The notes: a model not told the origin generated them from the sequence alone. A stretch of 64,000 bases of DNA from JBBCJT01 sp037190665 (GCA_037190665.1 JBBCJT010000015.1:62001-126000); one strand, 5' to 3'. Numbered from the stretch's first letter, positions 1-8,819 are shown. Numbers and translations: made by a program.

Positions 1-267
1 CACGTCCGGTGCGGCGAGCGCGATGCCGCGCCAGCGCGGGCCGCCGAAGGCCAGCGCATCGAGCAGGCAGCGGTTGTCTGTGCCGTAGCCGGAGGTGGGC
101 CCGACGAGCAGCGCGTGGGTCACGCCATGCGCGGCATGCACCTCGGCGAGCGCCCGAGCCGGGGCGGTCTCGTGCGGCTGCGGCAGGTAGGGCGCGCGCG
201 GATCGTAGGGAAAGCGCGCCGGATCGAGCACGTGCAGATGGCAGTCCGCGACCGGATGCGCCGTCAC
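1..267 (-). CDS. Amidohydrolase (2-pyrone-4,6-dicarboxylate hydrolase-like), partial
   Basis: Only the first 89 codons are inside the window; the gene continues past the left edge. The start is a GTG that overlaps the TGA of the upstream dehydrogenase (GTGA), a sign of translational coupling. The N-terminus reads TAHPVADCHLHVLDPARFPY, with an H-x-H pair typical of the metal-binding first strand of amidohydrolase-superfamily TIM barrels (the PDC hydrolase/LigI-like Amidohydro_2 group). The next stretch (HETAPARALAEVHAAHGVTH, LLVGPTSGYGTDN) also fits that group. As the distal gene of a transporter/dehydrogenase/RraA operon, it probably hydrolyses a lactone or cyclic ester in the same catabolic route. 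The exact substrate cannot be read from the sequence. Confidence 0.8.
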   Translation of the reverse strand, partial: MTAHPVADCHLHVLDPARFPYDPRAPYLPQPHETAPARALAEVHAAHGVTHALLVGPTSGYGTDNRCLLDALAFGGPRWRGIALAAPDV

Positions 268-1247
268 GCCGCTTCCCCCGGCAGCGCGACCGCATTGCGC
301 AGCGCGCCGCCCGCGAAGAACGCCTCGATATTGGACAGCGCGGCGGTCAGCTTCTCCTCGAACGCGTCGCGTGTGCCTGCGCTGATATGCGGGGTCAGCA
401 CCACATTCGGCAGTCCGACGAGGGGATGGTCCGCCGGCACCGGCTCGGTCGCGAACACATCGAGCGCGGCGGCGAGCAGGTGCCCGTCCCGCAGGGCACG
501 GGCCAGCGCGGCCTCGTCGACCAGCCCGCCGCGCGCGGTATTCACGAGCACCGCGCCCGGCTTCATCGCCGCGATCGCCGCCGCGTCGATGATGTTGCGT
601 GTGGCCGGCATGACCGGCAGATGCAGCGACACGATATCGGCCTTACCCAGCAGCGCGGGCAGGCTCTCCTCCCGCCGGACGCCCAGCCGCTCCGTCTCCG
701 CCGCCGGCAGCGCGACCTGCGGATCGAAATACAGGCCGGTGGTGCCGAAGGCCGCGAAACGTTCGGCTGCCGCCTGTCCGATGCGGCCGAAGCCGACATA
801 GCCAATGCACCGCCCGGCGAGGCTGCGCGAAACAGGCCTCAGCGCGTTGACGTGCCACTGCCCGCGGCGCAGTTCCGCATCCGCATAAGGCAGCCGCCGC
901 AGTGCCGCGAGCGCCATCAGTACCGCCATCTCCGCCACCGGGCCGGTCGTGCCTTCCGGCGTGGTGGCGAGCGCGACGCCGCGGCCGGCGAGCGCCTGCC
1001 AGGCCACCGTGTCCTGCCAGCCGACGCCCTGATGCTGGACGAGGCGCAGCCGCCGCGCCGCGGCGAGATGCGTATCCGTCAGGCGCGTCGCGGCGACGAT
1101 CACCGCATCCGCGTCCGCGATCGCCTCGGCGCGTTCGGCCTCCTCGCCGGTGGCGAGCGTGCGCAGATCCAGCCCCGGCGGACACAGCCGGTGGAGCAGC
1201 GCGTAGAGTTCCGGCGTGCCGACGCTCCAGTAGACGACCTTCGGCAT
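264..1247 (-). CDS. D-2-hydroxyacid dehydrogenase (NAD-binding)
   Basis: This 327-residue protein has the usual length for the family. It would interconvert a 2-hydroxy acid and a 2-keto acid using NAD(P)H. The Rossmann motif GYVGFGRIGQ (G-x-G-x-x-G) sits near the middle. It is followed by the three catalytic landmarks: Arg in NTARGGLVDE, Glu in DVFATEP and His in LTPHISAG. The N-terminal half contains the VQHQGVGWQDTV and TTGPVAEMAV segments that contact substrate in this family. The gene lies 6 bp downstream of an RraA-like gene and overlaps the amidohydrolase start, so it belongs to the catabolic operon fed by the ABC importer. The substrate is not identifiable; glyoxylate/hydroxypyruvate or a sugar-acid derivative is plausible. 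Confidence 0.9.
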   Translation of the reverse strand: MPKVVYWSVGTPELYALLHRLCPPGLDLRTLATGEEAERAEAIADADAVIVAATRLTDTHLAAARRLRLVQHQGVGWQDTVAWQALAGRGVALATTPEGTTGPVAEMAVLMALAALRRLPYADAELRRGQWHVNALRPVSRSLAGRCIGYVGFGRIGQAAAERFAAFGTTGLYFDPQVALPAAETERLGVRREESLPALLGKADIVSLHLPVMPATRNIIDAAAIAAMKPGAVLVNTARGGLVDEAALARALRDGHLLAAALDVFATEPVPADHPLVGLPNVVLTPHISAGTRDAFEEKLTAALSNIEAFFAGGALRNAVALPGEAA

Positions 1248-1253
1248 CGCGGT

Positions 1254-1937
1254 TCAGTCCACGAAGCTGACGTCGGGGCGCGACAGGCGTTCGGCGAGCC
1301 AGCCGGGCTGCTTCGCGCCCGCCTGCACTGCCGCATCCATCTGCGCTTCCTTCGCCCGCACCTCGGCGAGTGCCGCGGCGACCGCGTCGATCGTTCCGTG
1401 GGGCACAACCACCACGCCGTCGCCATCGGCGACGATCAGGTCGCCGGCCGCGACCGCGACGCCGCCGATGGCGACCGGCAGGCCGATCGTGCCCGGCCCG
1501 TCCTTCTGCGGCGAGTTGGGCGAGACGCCGCGCGCGAACACCGGAATGCCGACCGCGTCGAGCCCCGGGATGTCGCGCACCACGCCGTCCGTCACCAGAC
1601 CGGTGATGCCTGTGTTGCGCGCCATGCCGAGCAGGATGTCGCCGGCGACCGAGGCGGCTTCGTAGTCCTCCGTCGCCACGATCAGCACGTCGCCGGGCTT
1701 CGCGACCGACAGCGCGGCATACGGCGCGAGATTGTCGCGCGCGCGCGACCAGACCGGCAGCGCCGCGCCGACGATGCGGGTCGCCTTTGTCAGCGGGCGG
1801 ATGCCGTGATGCAGCGCGCCCCGCCTTGCCTGCGCGTCCACCACCCAGCCGGTGGGCGCGTCGGCGAAGGCGGCGAGCTGTGCTGCGGTCGGGCGGGGCC
1901 AGTCGCGGCGGATGGTGAGCGTGGGGGCTTCGGCCAT
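1254..1937 (-). CDS. RraA-like protein (HMG aldolase / oxaloacetate decarboxylase type)
   Basis: The 227-residue protein matches the RraA-like fold used by 4-hydroxy-4-methyl-2-oxoglutarate aldolases and oxaloacetate decarboxylases. The diagnostic segment GITGLVTDGVVRDIPGLDAV carries the D-G-x-x-R-D motif that binds divalent metal and the keto-acid. A GDVLIVATEDYEAASVAGDI stretch upstream and GDLIVADGDGVVVVP downstream are also typical. In this operon, beside a hydroxyacid dehydrogenase and an amidohydrolase, a class II aldolase or decarboxylase role in keto-acid breakdown is far more likely than regulation of RNase E. Start ATG at 1937 follows shortly after the decayed TctC fragment. Confidence 0.88.
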   Translation of the reverse strand: MAEAPTLTIRRDWPRPTAAQLAAFADAPTGWVVDAQARRGALHHGIRPLTKATRIVGAALPVWSRARDNLAPYAALSVAKPGDVLIVATEDYEAASVAGDILLGMARNTGITGLVTDGVVRDIPGLDAVGIPVFARGVSPNSPQKDGPGTIGLPVAIGGVAVAAGDLIVADGDGVVVVPHGTIDAVAAALAEVRAKEAQMDAAVQAGAKQPGWLAERLSRPDVSFVD

Positions 1938-1953
1938 GCGTGTCGTCCTGCGG

Positions 1954-2226
1954 TCAGGTTTCGGGGCGGATGCCGGCGCGGCGGATCACCTCGCCCCATT
2001 TGCGCGTTTCCTCGCGCTGGATGGCGGCGGGCCGCTCGGGATCGGAGGCAACGATCTCGTAGCCGAGGTCGCGCATGCGCGCGGCCATATCCGGCGAGCG
2101 CGCGATCCGGCGCACGGTGGCGGAGAGCTTCGCGACGGTGTCCGGCGTCGCGTTCAGGCGCCGTCCAGGCATAGCTCTCGAACTCCGGCAGGCCCTGGGA
2201 GGCGATGGTCGGGTTCCCCGCTGCAT
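1954..2226 (-). pseudogene. Remnant of a Bug/TctC-type tripartite transporter receptor
   Basis: Between the ABC ATPase and the RraA gene lies the C-terminal end of a Bug-family (TctC) periplasmic solute receptor. One frame reads NPTIASQGLPEFESYAWT, the conserved region before the last lobe. Another frame continues LNATPDTVAKLSATVRRIAR and ends with EETRKWGEVIRRAGIRPET, the typical C-terminus. The two halves are in different frames, part of the connecting segment is missing, and the N-terminal two thirds are absent. No start codon with a plausible ribosome site is present. I read it as a relic of an earlier transporter, left behind when the ABC system took its place or through local rearrangement. 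Confidence 0.7.
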
Positions 2227-2228
2227 GC

Positions 2229-3326
2229 TCATTCCATCCCGCTCCCGGGTTCGAGGCGCTGCCCGCTCGCGGCGTCGAACAGGTGCAGTGCGCCGGGGTC
2301 CGCATGCAGGCCGAGCCGGTCGCCCAGCCGTGCCGTCGCGTTGCGGCCGCCGCGGACCAGCACGTCGCGGTCGATGCCGGGGAGGCGCAGCGCGAGGATC
2401 GTCTCCGCGCCGAGCGGCTCGACGGCAACCACCTCGCCGCGCAGCGCGGCCTCACCCGCGATGGTGATGTCTTCCGGCCGGATGCCGAGCGTGACCGGCC
2501 CGGGGCGGGCCGCGAACGGAAGCGACAGCCGCGCATCGCCCAGCACCAGCGCGCCGTCCGCCACCTGCGCCGGCAGCAGGTTCATCGGCGGGCTGCCGAG
2601 GAAGCCGGCGACGAAGGTGGTGGCGGGGCGGTGGTACACCTCCAGCGGCGCGCCGACCTGCGCCACCCGGCCGTGATCCATGATGCAGATGCGCCCGGCC
2701 ATGGTCATCGCCTCGACCTGGTCGTGGGTCACGTAGATCATGGTGGTGCCAAGCCGGCGGTGCAGCCGCGTCAGCTCCTGCCGCGTGGAGGCACGCAGCG
2801 CGGCGTCGAGGTTCGACAGCGGCTCGTCGAACAGGAACACCTCCGGATCGCGCACGATGGCGCGGCCGACCGCGACGCGCTGGCGCTGGCCGCCGGACAG
2901 CGCGTGCGGCCGGCGCGACAGGTACGGGCCAAGGCCGAGGATGCCGGCGGCATCCTCCACCCGCCGGTCGATCTCGGCCTTCGCCATGTTCCGCCGACGC
3001 AGGCCGAAGGCCATGTTGTCGTAGACAGACATGTGCGGATAGAGCGCGTAGGACTGGAACACCATGGCGATGTCGCGGTCCCGCGCCGGCACCTCGTTCA
3101 TCCGCCGGCCACCGATCGCAAGCTCGCCCTCGGTGATGCTCTCCAGCCCGGCGATCATCCGCAGCGTGGTGGACTTGCCGCAGCCGGACGGGCCGAGCAG
3201 CACGAAGAACTCCCCGTCCGCGACATCGAGGTTGACGTCGCGGACCGCCGGCGGCGCGTCGCGGGAACCGCGCGCGGCGGAGGCGGGATAACGCTTGCCG
3301 ATACCGCGCAGCGTGACGGTCGCCAT
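2229..3326 (-). CDS. Carbohydrate-type ABC transporter ATP-binding protein (UgpC/MalK family)
   Basis: The 365-residue ATPase shows Walker A (GPSGCGKST, near residue 45), the Q-loop, the signature LSGGQRQRVAVGRA, Walker B VFLFDEPLSNLDA and the H-loop (IYVTHDQVEAMTMA). A C-terminal extension from about residue 235 has the TOBE-type beta-sheet composition of the CUT1/MalK group. It would energise import of the ligand bound by the operon's solute-binding protein, through the two permeases encoded immediately upstream. Its start directly follows the second permease gene. The predicted substrate class is a sugar, polyol or glycerophosphate derivative; the downstream keto/hydroxyacid enzymes hint at a sugar acid. 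Confidence 0.95.
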   Translation of the reverse strand: MATVTLRGIGKRYPASAARGSRDAPPAVRDVNLDVADGEFFVLLGPSGCGKSTTLRMIAGLESITEGELAIGGRRMNEVPARDRDIAMVFQSYALYPHMSVYDNMAFGLRRRNMAKAEIDRRVEDAAGILGLGPYLSRRPHALSGGQRQRVAVGRAIVRDPEVFLFDEPLSNLDAALRASTRQELTRLHRRLGTTMIYVTHDQVEAMTMAGRICIMDHGRVAQVGAPLEVYHRPATTFVAGFLGSPPMNLLPAQVADGALVLGDARLSLPFAARPGPVTLGIRPEDITIAGEAALRGEVVAVEPLGAETILALRLPGIDRDVLVRGGRNATARLGDRLGLHADPGALHLFDAASGQRLEPGSGME

Positions 3327-4151
3327 CTACTTCACCGCCCCGGCCGTCATGCCCTGGATCAGCTTCTCGCTGAAGAAGGCGTAGATCAGCACGACCGGGA
3401 TGATCGCGATCATCAGGCCGGTCGCGATCATGCCGTAATCCTCGAGCTGGTCGCCCATGAACTTCTGGATGCCGAGCGGCAGCGTGCGCTTCGCGTCATC
3501 GACGATCAGCACCACCGCGTACAGGAACTCGTTCCACAGCAGGATGGTGTTGAGGATGACGACGGTGGCGATCGCCGGCATCGCGACGGGAAAGGCGACC
3601 TTCCAGAACGTCGCCCACTCGGAATAACCGTCGATCCGCGCCGCATCGAACAGGTCGGCGGGGATGCGGGCGAAGAAGCTCTCGAGGATGTAGACCGTCA
3701 GCGGAAGCTGCACCGCCGCATAGACAAGGATCAGCCCGATGCGGGTGTCGTACAGGCCGATATTCGCGAGCGTCTGGAACAGCGCGATGATCGTGATCTG
3801 CGGTGGCAGCACGATGGTGGAGAAGATCAGGAAGTAGACGGCGCGGTTGCCCGGGAAGCGGTAGCGGGCGAGGCAGTGCGCCGCCATCGCACCGACCACG
3901 GTGACGATCGCCACCGCCGACAGCACCACGATCAGCGAATTGACGAAGTAGACGTCGTAGCCGGAGGAGGTCCAGGCGGTGACGTACTTGTCGAAGCGCC
4001 ACGCCTCGGGCAGCGCATAGGGGCTGTTCATGAATTCGCTGGTCGAGCGCAGGCTGATTACACCCACCCAGAACAGCGGCCCGGCGGCGAACGCGGTCCA
4101 GATCGTGATCAGCAGCATCGCGGCGGCGCGGAACAGGACGCGGGAGGTCAT
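3327..4151 (-). CDS. ABC transporter permease, UgpE/MalG-type
   Basis: This 274-residue inner-membrane permease has about six transmembrane segments. The cytoplasmic EAA loop ADLFDAARIDGYSEWATFWK is the ATPase contact site of importers. The start ATG overlaps the stop of the first permease gene (ATGA), and the stop abuts the ATPase start, so the transporter genes are co-translated. A longer open frame runs on upstream of this ATG, but it lies out of phase with the neighbouring permease and does not look like protein. The C-terminus FFSEKLIQGMTAGAVK is typical of CUT1 second permeases. Confidence 0.93.
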   Translation of the reverse strand: MTSRVLFRAAAMLLITIWTAFAAGPLFWVGVISLRSTSEFMNSPYALPEAWRFDKYVTAWTSSGYDVYFVNSLIVVLSAVAIVTVVGAMAAHCLARYRFPGNRAVYFLIFSTIVLPPQITIIALFQTLANIGLYDTRIGLILVYAAVQLPLTVYILESFFARIPADLFDAARIDGYSEWATFWKVAFPVAMPAIATVVILNTILLWNEFLYAVVLIVDDAKRTLPLGIQKFMGDQLEDYGMIATGLMIAIIPVVLIYAFFSEKLIQGMTAGAVK

Positions 4152-5077
4152 CAGTATTCGAGCTTCTGCCGCTGGCGCAGCGCCCAGGTGAGTACCCCGA
4201 CGCCCGCCATAACGATCACGAACCACACGGTCGCGATGGCGGACGGATAGCCGAGGTCGAAGGTGCTCCACTCGAAGGCGCGCTTGTAGGTGTAGGTGGA
4301 AACGGTCTCCGTGCTCCACAGCGGGCCGCCCTTCGTGGCGATCCAGACCAGGTCGAAGATCTTCATCTTGCCGACGAAGGACAGGACCAAAAGGTTCAGG
4401 ATCGTCGGCCGGACCAGCGGGACGATGACGTGCCAAAGCTTCGAGCCCCAGCCGCAGCGATCCAGCTCCGACGCTTCCATCACCTCGGACGGCAGCGAGT
4501 GCAGCGCCGCGAGCAGCACCACCATGTTGAAGCCGGTCCACATCCAGGTGGTCACCAAGATCAGCGCGGGCAGCGCGGTGTCCGTGGTGCCGAGCCACGG
4601 GCGCGTCCACTCGTCGAGGCCGATGGTGCGCAGCAGAACGTTCACCGCGCCCCAGTCGTAGTTGTAGATCCAGGCCCAGATGATGCCGACCACCACGTAA
4701 CTCATCAGCACCGGCGTGAACCAGGCGATGCGCAGGAAGCGTGCGCCCGGCACCTTCGCGTAGAGCGCGAGCGCGAGCAGCATGGCGATGCCGACCTCCA
4801 GCAGCGGCGCGGCCAGCGCCCAGGTCAGCGTGTTGCGCACCGCGCGCCAGAACGTATCGTCCGCCCACAGCTCGGCGTAGTTCGCCATCCCGACGAAGTC
4901 GTCGCCCGCCGGCAGCACGTGATGGAAGGAGTTCCAGATCGTGCGGACGACGGGATAGGCCGTCAGGCCAAGATAGAAGACGGCGGCCGGCAGCAGGAAT
5001 GGCACCACCGCCGCCCATACCGGCCGCTCCTCCGCGACCGCCGGCATGGGCGCGGCCATGGCGTCGATAGCCGTCAC
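4151..5077 (-). CDS. ABC transporter permease, UgpA/MalF-type
   Basis: A 308-residue permease with a short cytoplasmic N-terminus, six predicted membrane helices and an EAA-type loop (LPSEVMEASELDRCGWGSKL) that docks with the ATPase. The start is GTG at 5077, sharing bases with the TAG stop of the solute-binding protein gene. It forms the heterodimeric channel with the next permease. The family is clear; the transported ligand is not. Confidence 0.93.
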   Translation of the reverse strand: MTAIDAMAAPMPAVAEERPVWAAVVPFLLPAAVFYLGLTAYPVVRTIWNSFHHVLPAGDDFVGMANYAELWADDTFWRAVRNTLTWALAAPLLEVGIAMLLALALYAKVPGARFLRIAWFTPVLMSYVVVGIIWAWIYNYDWGAVNVLLRTIGLDEWTRPWLGTTDTALPALILVTTWMWTGFNMVVLLAALHSLPSEVMEASELDRCGWGSKLWHVIVPLVRPTILNLLVLSFVGKMKIFDLVWIATKGGPLWSTETVSTYTYKRAFEWSTFDLGYPSAIATVWFVIVMAGVGVLTWALRQRQKLEY

Positions 5078-6366
5078 TACCTCGCCTGTTGGGCTGCGTT
5101 CATCTGCCGGACCACGTCCTCGACGCTCGCCTGGCCGGAAATGAAGGCGTTGTTGACCACCTGCACGAAGGTGTCACGCACGCGGCCCTGCAGGATCTGC
5201 AAGGGAATGCCGAAGAAATACTCCGCGTCGGCATTGCTTGCGGCGAGCTGGCGGAAGTATCCGGCACGCGCGCCCTGGATGCGGCTGGCATCCGCCTTGA
5301 TGCCCGTCTGCACCATCACGCTCTCGAGCCAGAGATTGCCCATCTCCGGCGTCGTGAAGGCGTTGAGGAAGGCGCGCGCGGCATCCGGGTGGCGCGTGCG
5401 GGCGTTCACCACGTAGCTGCCGCCCACCGCGATGGTGCGGCAGCGCGGGCAGGCGGCGTTGTCGGGAAGGGGTATGCGCATCACGCCCAGCGGGAAGTCG
5501 GCGGGCTGGCCGCCCTGGTCCGGCGGGTTGAAGGCGCGGGAGGTGTACCACGACCCCATCGGGAAGAACGCGGTGCCCGGATTGGTATGGAAGTAGGTGT
5601 GGCTCTGGCCGAGCTGCATCGTCGCCACACCCGGCGGGAAGGCCCGCGCCTCGACGAGGCTGCGCACGAAACGCAGGCTGTCCACCACGCGTGGGTCGTC
5701 CCAGCGGAGCTGTCCGCCGAGCAGCTTGCCGTAATCCTCCTTGCCGAGCCGCATCAGCAGCGTCTCGTGCGTCAGGAACGCGCCGGTGAAGGGCCGGTCG
5801 CCGACACCGGCGGAGATCGGGGTGATGTTGCGGGCGCGCGCCTTGCGCACGAGTTCGAGGAACTCGGACTGGGTGTGCTGGAGCGATGCGGGAACGGCGC
5901 CACCGAGCTCCTGCAGGAGCTTCGTGTTGACGTACATCTCCACCGTCCACGCCTCGAGCGGCAGGCCGTAGGAGCGGCCGTTATACGTCCAGATCTGGCG
6001 CGCCCACGGCTCGACCTTGTCCCAGTCGATCCCCTGGGTGAGGTCGAGCAGGAAGTTGTTCTGCACGTACTCGACCTGATCGGGTTCGGCGTAGAACACG
6101 TCTGGCCCCTGTCCGGCGCGCAGCGCGGTGCGGAGCGCGGCGTACAGCGCATTCTTCTCGTACCAGGTCGTCTTGACGGTCACGCCGGGATTGGCGGCCT
6201 GGAAGCGGCGGATCGCCTCCTCCACGAACTGGCGCTTCGGCTGTTCGGCGGCCCAGTGCGACCACAGCGTGATCTCTTGCGCCTGGGCGCGGAGCGGCGT
6301 CAGCGTCGCACCGGCGGTCGCGATCGCGGCGAGCACACCCAGTGTACGGCGGCGAAACGGCATCAT
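5077..6366 (-). CDS. Extracellular solute-binding protein of the ABC importer
   Basis: The 429-residue protein starts at an ATG pair near 6366, preceded by a strong GGAGGAG ribosome site. It has a cleavable signal peptide (MMPFRRRTLGVLAAIA, ending near the LRAQAQE cleavage region). The mature part opens with ITLWSHWAAEQPKRQFVEEA, the first strand of family 1 extracellular binding proteins, followed by FQAANPGVTVKTTWYE and GQGPDVFYAEPDQV. It delivers ligand to the two permeases encoded next. It heads the operon, and an inverted repeat lies about 75 bp upstream. The protein is full length; ligand identity cannot be inferred. Confidence 0.93.
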   Translation of the reverse strand: MMPFRRRTLGVLAAIATAGATLTPLRAQAQEITLWSHWAAEQPKRQFVEEAIRRFQAANPGVTVKTTWYEKNALYAALRTALRAGQGPDVFYAEPDQVEYVQNNFLLDLTQGIDWDKVEPWARQIWTYNGRSYGLPLEAWTVEMYVNTKLLQELGGAVPASLQHTQSEFLELVRKARARNITPISAGVGDRPFTGAFLTHETLLMRLGKEDYGKLLGGQLRWDDPRVVDSLRFVRSLVEARAFPPGVATMQLGQSHTYFHTNPGTAFFPMGSWYTSRAFNPPDQGGQPADFPLGVMRIPLPDNAACPRCRTIAVGGSYVVNARTRHPDAARAFLNAFTTPEMGNLWLESVMVQTGIKADASRIQGARAGYFRQLAASNADAEYFFGIPLQILQGRVRDTFVQVVNNAFISGQASVEDVVRQMNAAQQAR

Positions 6367-6438
6367 CGTCCACTCCTCCCTCGGGCGGCGGCCTCTGACC
6401 GGGCCGCTCTGTCGGCTCCGGAGGGTAGGGGTGGGCAA

Positions 6439-6456
6439 AAGATTGTCAATAATCTT
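6439..6456. promoter_or_regulatory. Candidate operator upstream of the ABC/catabolic operon
   Basis: AAGATTGTCAATAATCTT is a perfect 6-6-6 inverted repeat in the AT-rich leader of the solute-binding protein gene. The immediately following TTGTCGAT partly repeats its centre. Position and symmetry suit a GntR/LacI-type repressor site, but no regulator gene is present nearby, so the assignment is inference. Confidence 0.4.
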
Positions 6457-6625
6457 GTCGATAGGAATCCTCGCGTGCCCACCCCATCTTCCAATACAAC
6501 GCATGCCGGGGAATTCGACCCACGCTGCGCTGTCAGTGAAACCTGCCGAGAGGAACTGTGAGGGCGCTGATTCCAGCGGAAGCGCGCCGGATCCGATCGA
6601 GGACGGCGCCACTCTCCTGTTTCCC

Positions 6626-7177
6626 CTACGCCGCGTTTCTTTTCACGAATGCCGCGTACCCATCCATCCAGCCCTGCAAGAAGCCTCGACTCGCCTCACC
6701 GATGTCGCCAGCCTCGTTGAATAGACCTTCCTTGAACTGCAGAAAGATCTCCGGCTGAGCGAGGGTCGGCATATCGAGGAATACGAGCACGTTGCGCAGG
6801 TGCTGCTGCGCCATCGAAGTGCCTGGAGCGCCCGGCGAGATGCCAACCACAGCAGCAGGTTTGCGAGCCCACACACTTTGCCCGTATGGGCGCGATCCAT
6901 GATCGATCGCGTTCTTTAGAACGCCTGGAATCGAGCGGTTGTATTCCGGGGTGACGAAGAGCACTCCCTGTGCGGAGGCAACTGCGCTCCTCAAACGGGT
7001 GACCGACGGCGCCGGGCTGTTGTCGTCGTCCTCGCTGTAGAGTGGAAGGTCAGAAATTAGTGCCCGCTCGAAGCTGAGATCGGGCGGCGCCAGGCGCGCC
7101 AGAGCGGTGGCGAGCCTCGCGTTGAGTGAATCCCGGCGGAGGCTGCCGACAAGGACGACGATACGATAGTCGGCCAT
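6626..7177 (-). CDS. NADPH-dependent FMN reductase (ChrR/YieF-like)
   Basis: The 183-residue flavodoxin-like protein carries the FMN phosphate-binding loop VGSLRRDSLNARLATAL at the N-terminus and the PEYNRSIPGVLKNAIDHGSR motif in the middle. Both are diagnostic of NAD(P)H-dependent FMN/quinone/chromate reductases. Cytosolic, probably tetrameric; likely a two-electron quinone reductase with an antioxidant role. It is a single gene, separated from the upstream metallo-hydrolase by 231 bp. An AGAAG-type ribosome site precedes the ATG. No redox cysteines or additional domains are visible. Confidence 0.9.
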   Translation of the reverse strand: MADYRIVVLVGSLRRDSLNARLATALARLAPPDLSFERALISDLPLYSEDDDNSPAPSVTRLRSAVASAQGVLFVTPEYNRSIPGVLKNAIDHGSRPYGQSVWARKPAAVVGISPGAPGTSMAQQHLRNVLVFLDMPTLAQPEIFLQFKEGLFNEAGDIGEASRGFLQGWMDGYAAFVKRNAA

Positions 7178-7408
7178 GATCTTCTCCCGTGTTTCGTGTT
7201 GTGTCGCATTGCGTGGGTTCGCAGGATCGGTGGATGTCAGTGCACGCGCACAGCTGGCACCCGCTTGCCGGGCCTGCTGGAAGGGTCATTCGATGGAGAT
7301 CCGTTCTCCCAGCAGGACGGCGCGCAGATCCTTCAGATTGGGCTCTTCATCGGGACCTGCGCTCGTCGATATGGGGGAGCGCCCTGCTTAGGTCCTGCTA
7401 ACCGGCGG

Positions 7409-8326
7409 TTAGTAGTCCCAGAAGGCTGCCACCCAACGAAAGGCATCGCCGTCGACAGCGACCCGCCCAACGGACGGGAAGGGCAGGTGAGTGGCGACGA
7501 GCTGTTCGCCAGTCGCCGCCAACTCCGTCAGAAGGCGGATGCGGACGCGGGCAGCTTCTTCCGGATCGTGTTCGAAGCCGTTATGCCACTCAGGGTGATC
7601 GAAGCCGACTGCAAAGACCGCGTCGCCGGCGAAGGTCAGGCGGTCGCCACCGGACGCGATGCGGACCACGCTGTGTCCGGGTGTGTGGCCGCCGGTGCGA
7701 TGCACGACCACGCCCGGAGCCACCTCATGCGAGGCATCGAACAGCCGCAGTTGGCTGCGATATTCCTTCGCGAACCGTTTGGCGGTCGCCCGAAGCGCGT
7801 CAGGAAATCCGGGCGGCATCCGGGCGTGGGTGAAATCGGGCGCCTCCCAGAACTCCACCTCGGCAGCCGCCACATGGATTCGCAGATCCGGCCGCAGCCG
7901 ATCCTTCACCTTGTCGACGAGTAACCCACCGATGTGGTCCATGTGCATGTGGGTAAGCACGACGTCGGTGACCGATGTAAGATCGATGCCGGCAGCCTGT
8001 AGTCGCTTGATCAGCTGCCCGGCACGAGGCAGGTTCAGGTCCGGATCCAATCCCAGACCGGCATCGATGAGTATGGTTTGCTCACCGCTGCGAACCACGA
8101 CGGCGTTCAACGACCAGTCGAAGGCGTCCGGTGGCAGGAACATGTCGTTCAGCCAGGCGGCGCGAACGGCCGGTTCAGCGTTATGCGCGAGCATTGTGGT
8201 CGGCAGCGGCAGCACTCCATCGCTCACCACCAGGACGTCAATCTCTCCGATGCGCAGCGCGTAGCGAGACGGCACCAGCTCCTCGATCCGAGGTTCACCG
8301 GCGGCGAGGCTATGGTCTGGACTCAT
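7409..8326 (-). CDS. MBL-fold metallo-hydrolase
   Basis: The 305-residue enzyme has the metallo-beta-lactamase zinc motif LTHMHMDHIGG (H-x-H-x-D-H) near residue 125. A second metal His lies in RTGGHTPGHS, an Asp in LTFAGDAVF and a late His in VATHLPFPSVG. I chose the ATG at 8326 because AGGAGAT precedes it; an ATG ten codons upstream is possible. It resembles lactonase/arylsulfatase-like cytoplasmic members (quorum-quenching lactonase or related esterase), but the exact substrate is unknown. A remnant of an alpha/beta hydrolase lies just upstream on the other strand. Confidence 0.88.
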   Translation of the reverse strand: MSPDHSLAAGEPRIEELVPSRYALRIGEIDVLVVSDGVLPLPTTMLAHNAEPAVRAAWLNDMFLPPDAFDWSLNAVVVRSGEQTILIDAGLGLDPDLNLPRAGQLIKRLQAAGIDLTSVTDVVLTHMHMDHIGGLLVDKVKDRLRPDLRIHVAAAEVEFWEAPDFTHARMPPGFPDALRATAKRFAKEYRSQLRLFDASHEVAPGVVVHRTGGHTPGHSVVRIASGGDRLTFAGDAVFAVGFDHPEWHNGFEHDPEEAARVRIRLLTELAATGEQLVATHLPFPSVGRVAVDGDAFRWVAAFWDY

Positions 8327-8452
8327 GTCTATCTCCTGATGATCACCGCCTTTCACGCGGCATCGACGACGCTACGTCGCTGCAGGTCTTTCGATCGATT
8401 GGGTCGAAGGATAGGGCGATCAGAACCATGGTATGTGTCCCGCTATCCTGCC

Positions 8453-8601
8453 GGTGGGTGGGCGCCGGTCGTTCCGGTGGATCACTCTTATGGCGGCTCG
8501 GTGATCGGCATGGCAGCCAGGGGCTGCGCCAACGTCAGGGCACTGGTCTTCGTCAGCACCTTCGTACCTCTTGCGAGCGAGATCGCTGCGACGCTTTCCG
8601 T
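8453..8601 (+). pseudogene. Alpha/beta hydrolase fragment
   Basis: About 50 codons encode the nucleophile-elbow region of an alpha/beta hydrolase: APVVPVDHSYGGSVIG followed by NVRALVFVSTFVPLASEI. In functional relatives the elbow is G-H-S-Y-G-G; here the first Gly is Asp. Neither the oxyanion-hole region upstream nor the Asp/His catalytic residues downstream are present, and no start codon or ribosome site fits. The rest of 8330-9420 contains no complete gene that I can support. Confidence 0.55.
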
Positions 8602-8819
8602 CCGATTTGCCTGCAGCGCGCCGGGCCCGTGCTCGCACTGCCTGTTCCCCCACCGGCTGTGGCAATGATCTCTATGTTCGGCATGACCCCTTTCGGGCGT
8701 TCGCGGGTGCGGCGGCGGGGCCGCGACCGCCGAAGCGCGGCGCACAGCAGCGACGCGAGTATTGATAGTTCAGTAACGCGCCTGTCGCCGCGACCTGCCG
8801 CAGAGCGGACGATGCGTCG

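Noticed and set aside
9..4250. Very long plus-strand open frames opposite the catabolic operon
   Set aside because: They are Arg/Pro/Ala-rich mirror frames of well-supported minus-strand genes, caused by high GC at third positions, and lack ribosome sites and family features.
3327..5018. A single 560-codon reading that would fuse both permeases
   Set aside because: The upstream half is out of phase with the real first permease; the second permease has its own ATGA-coupled start at 4151.
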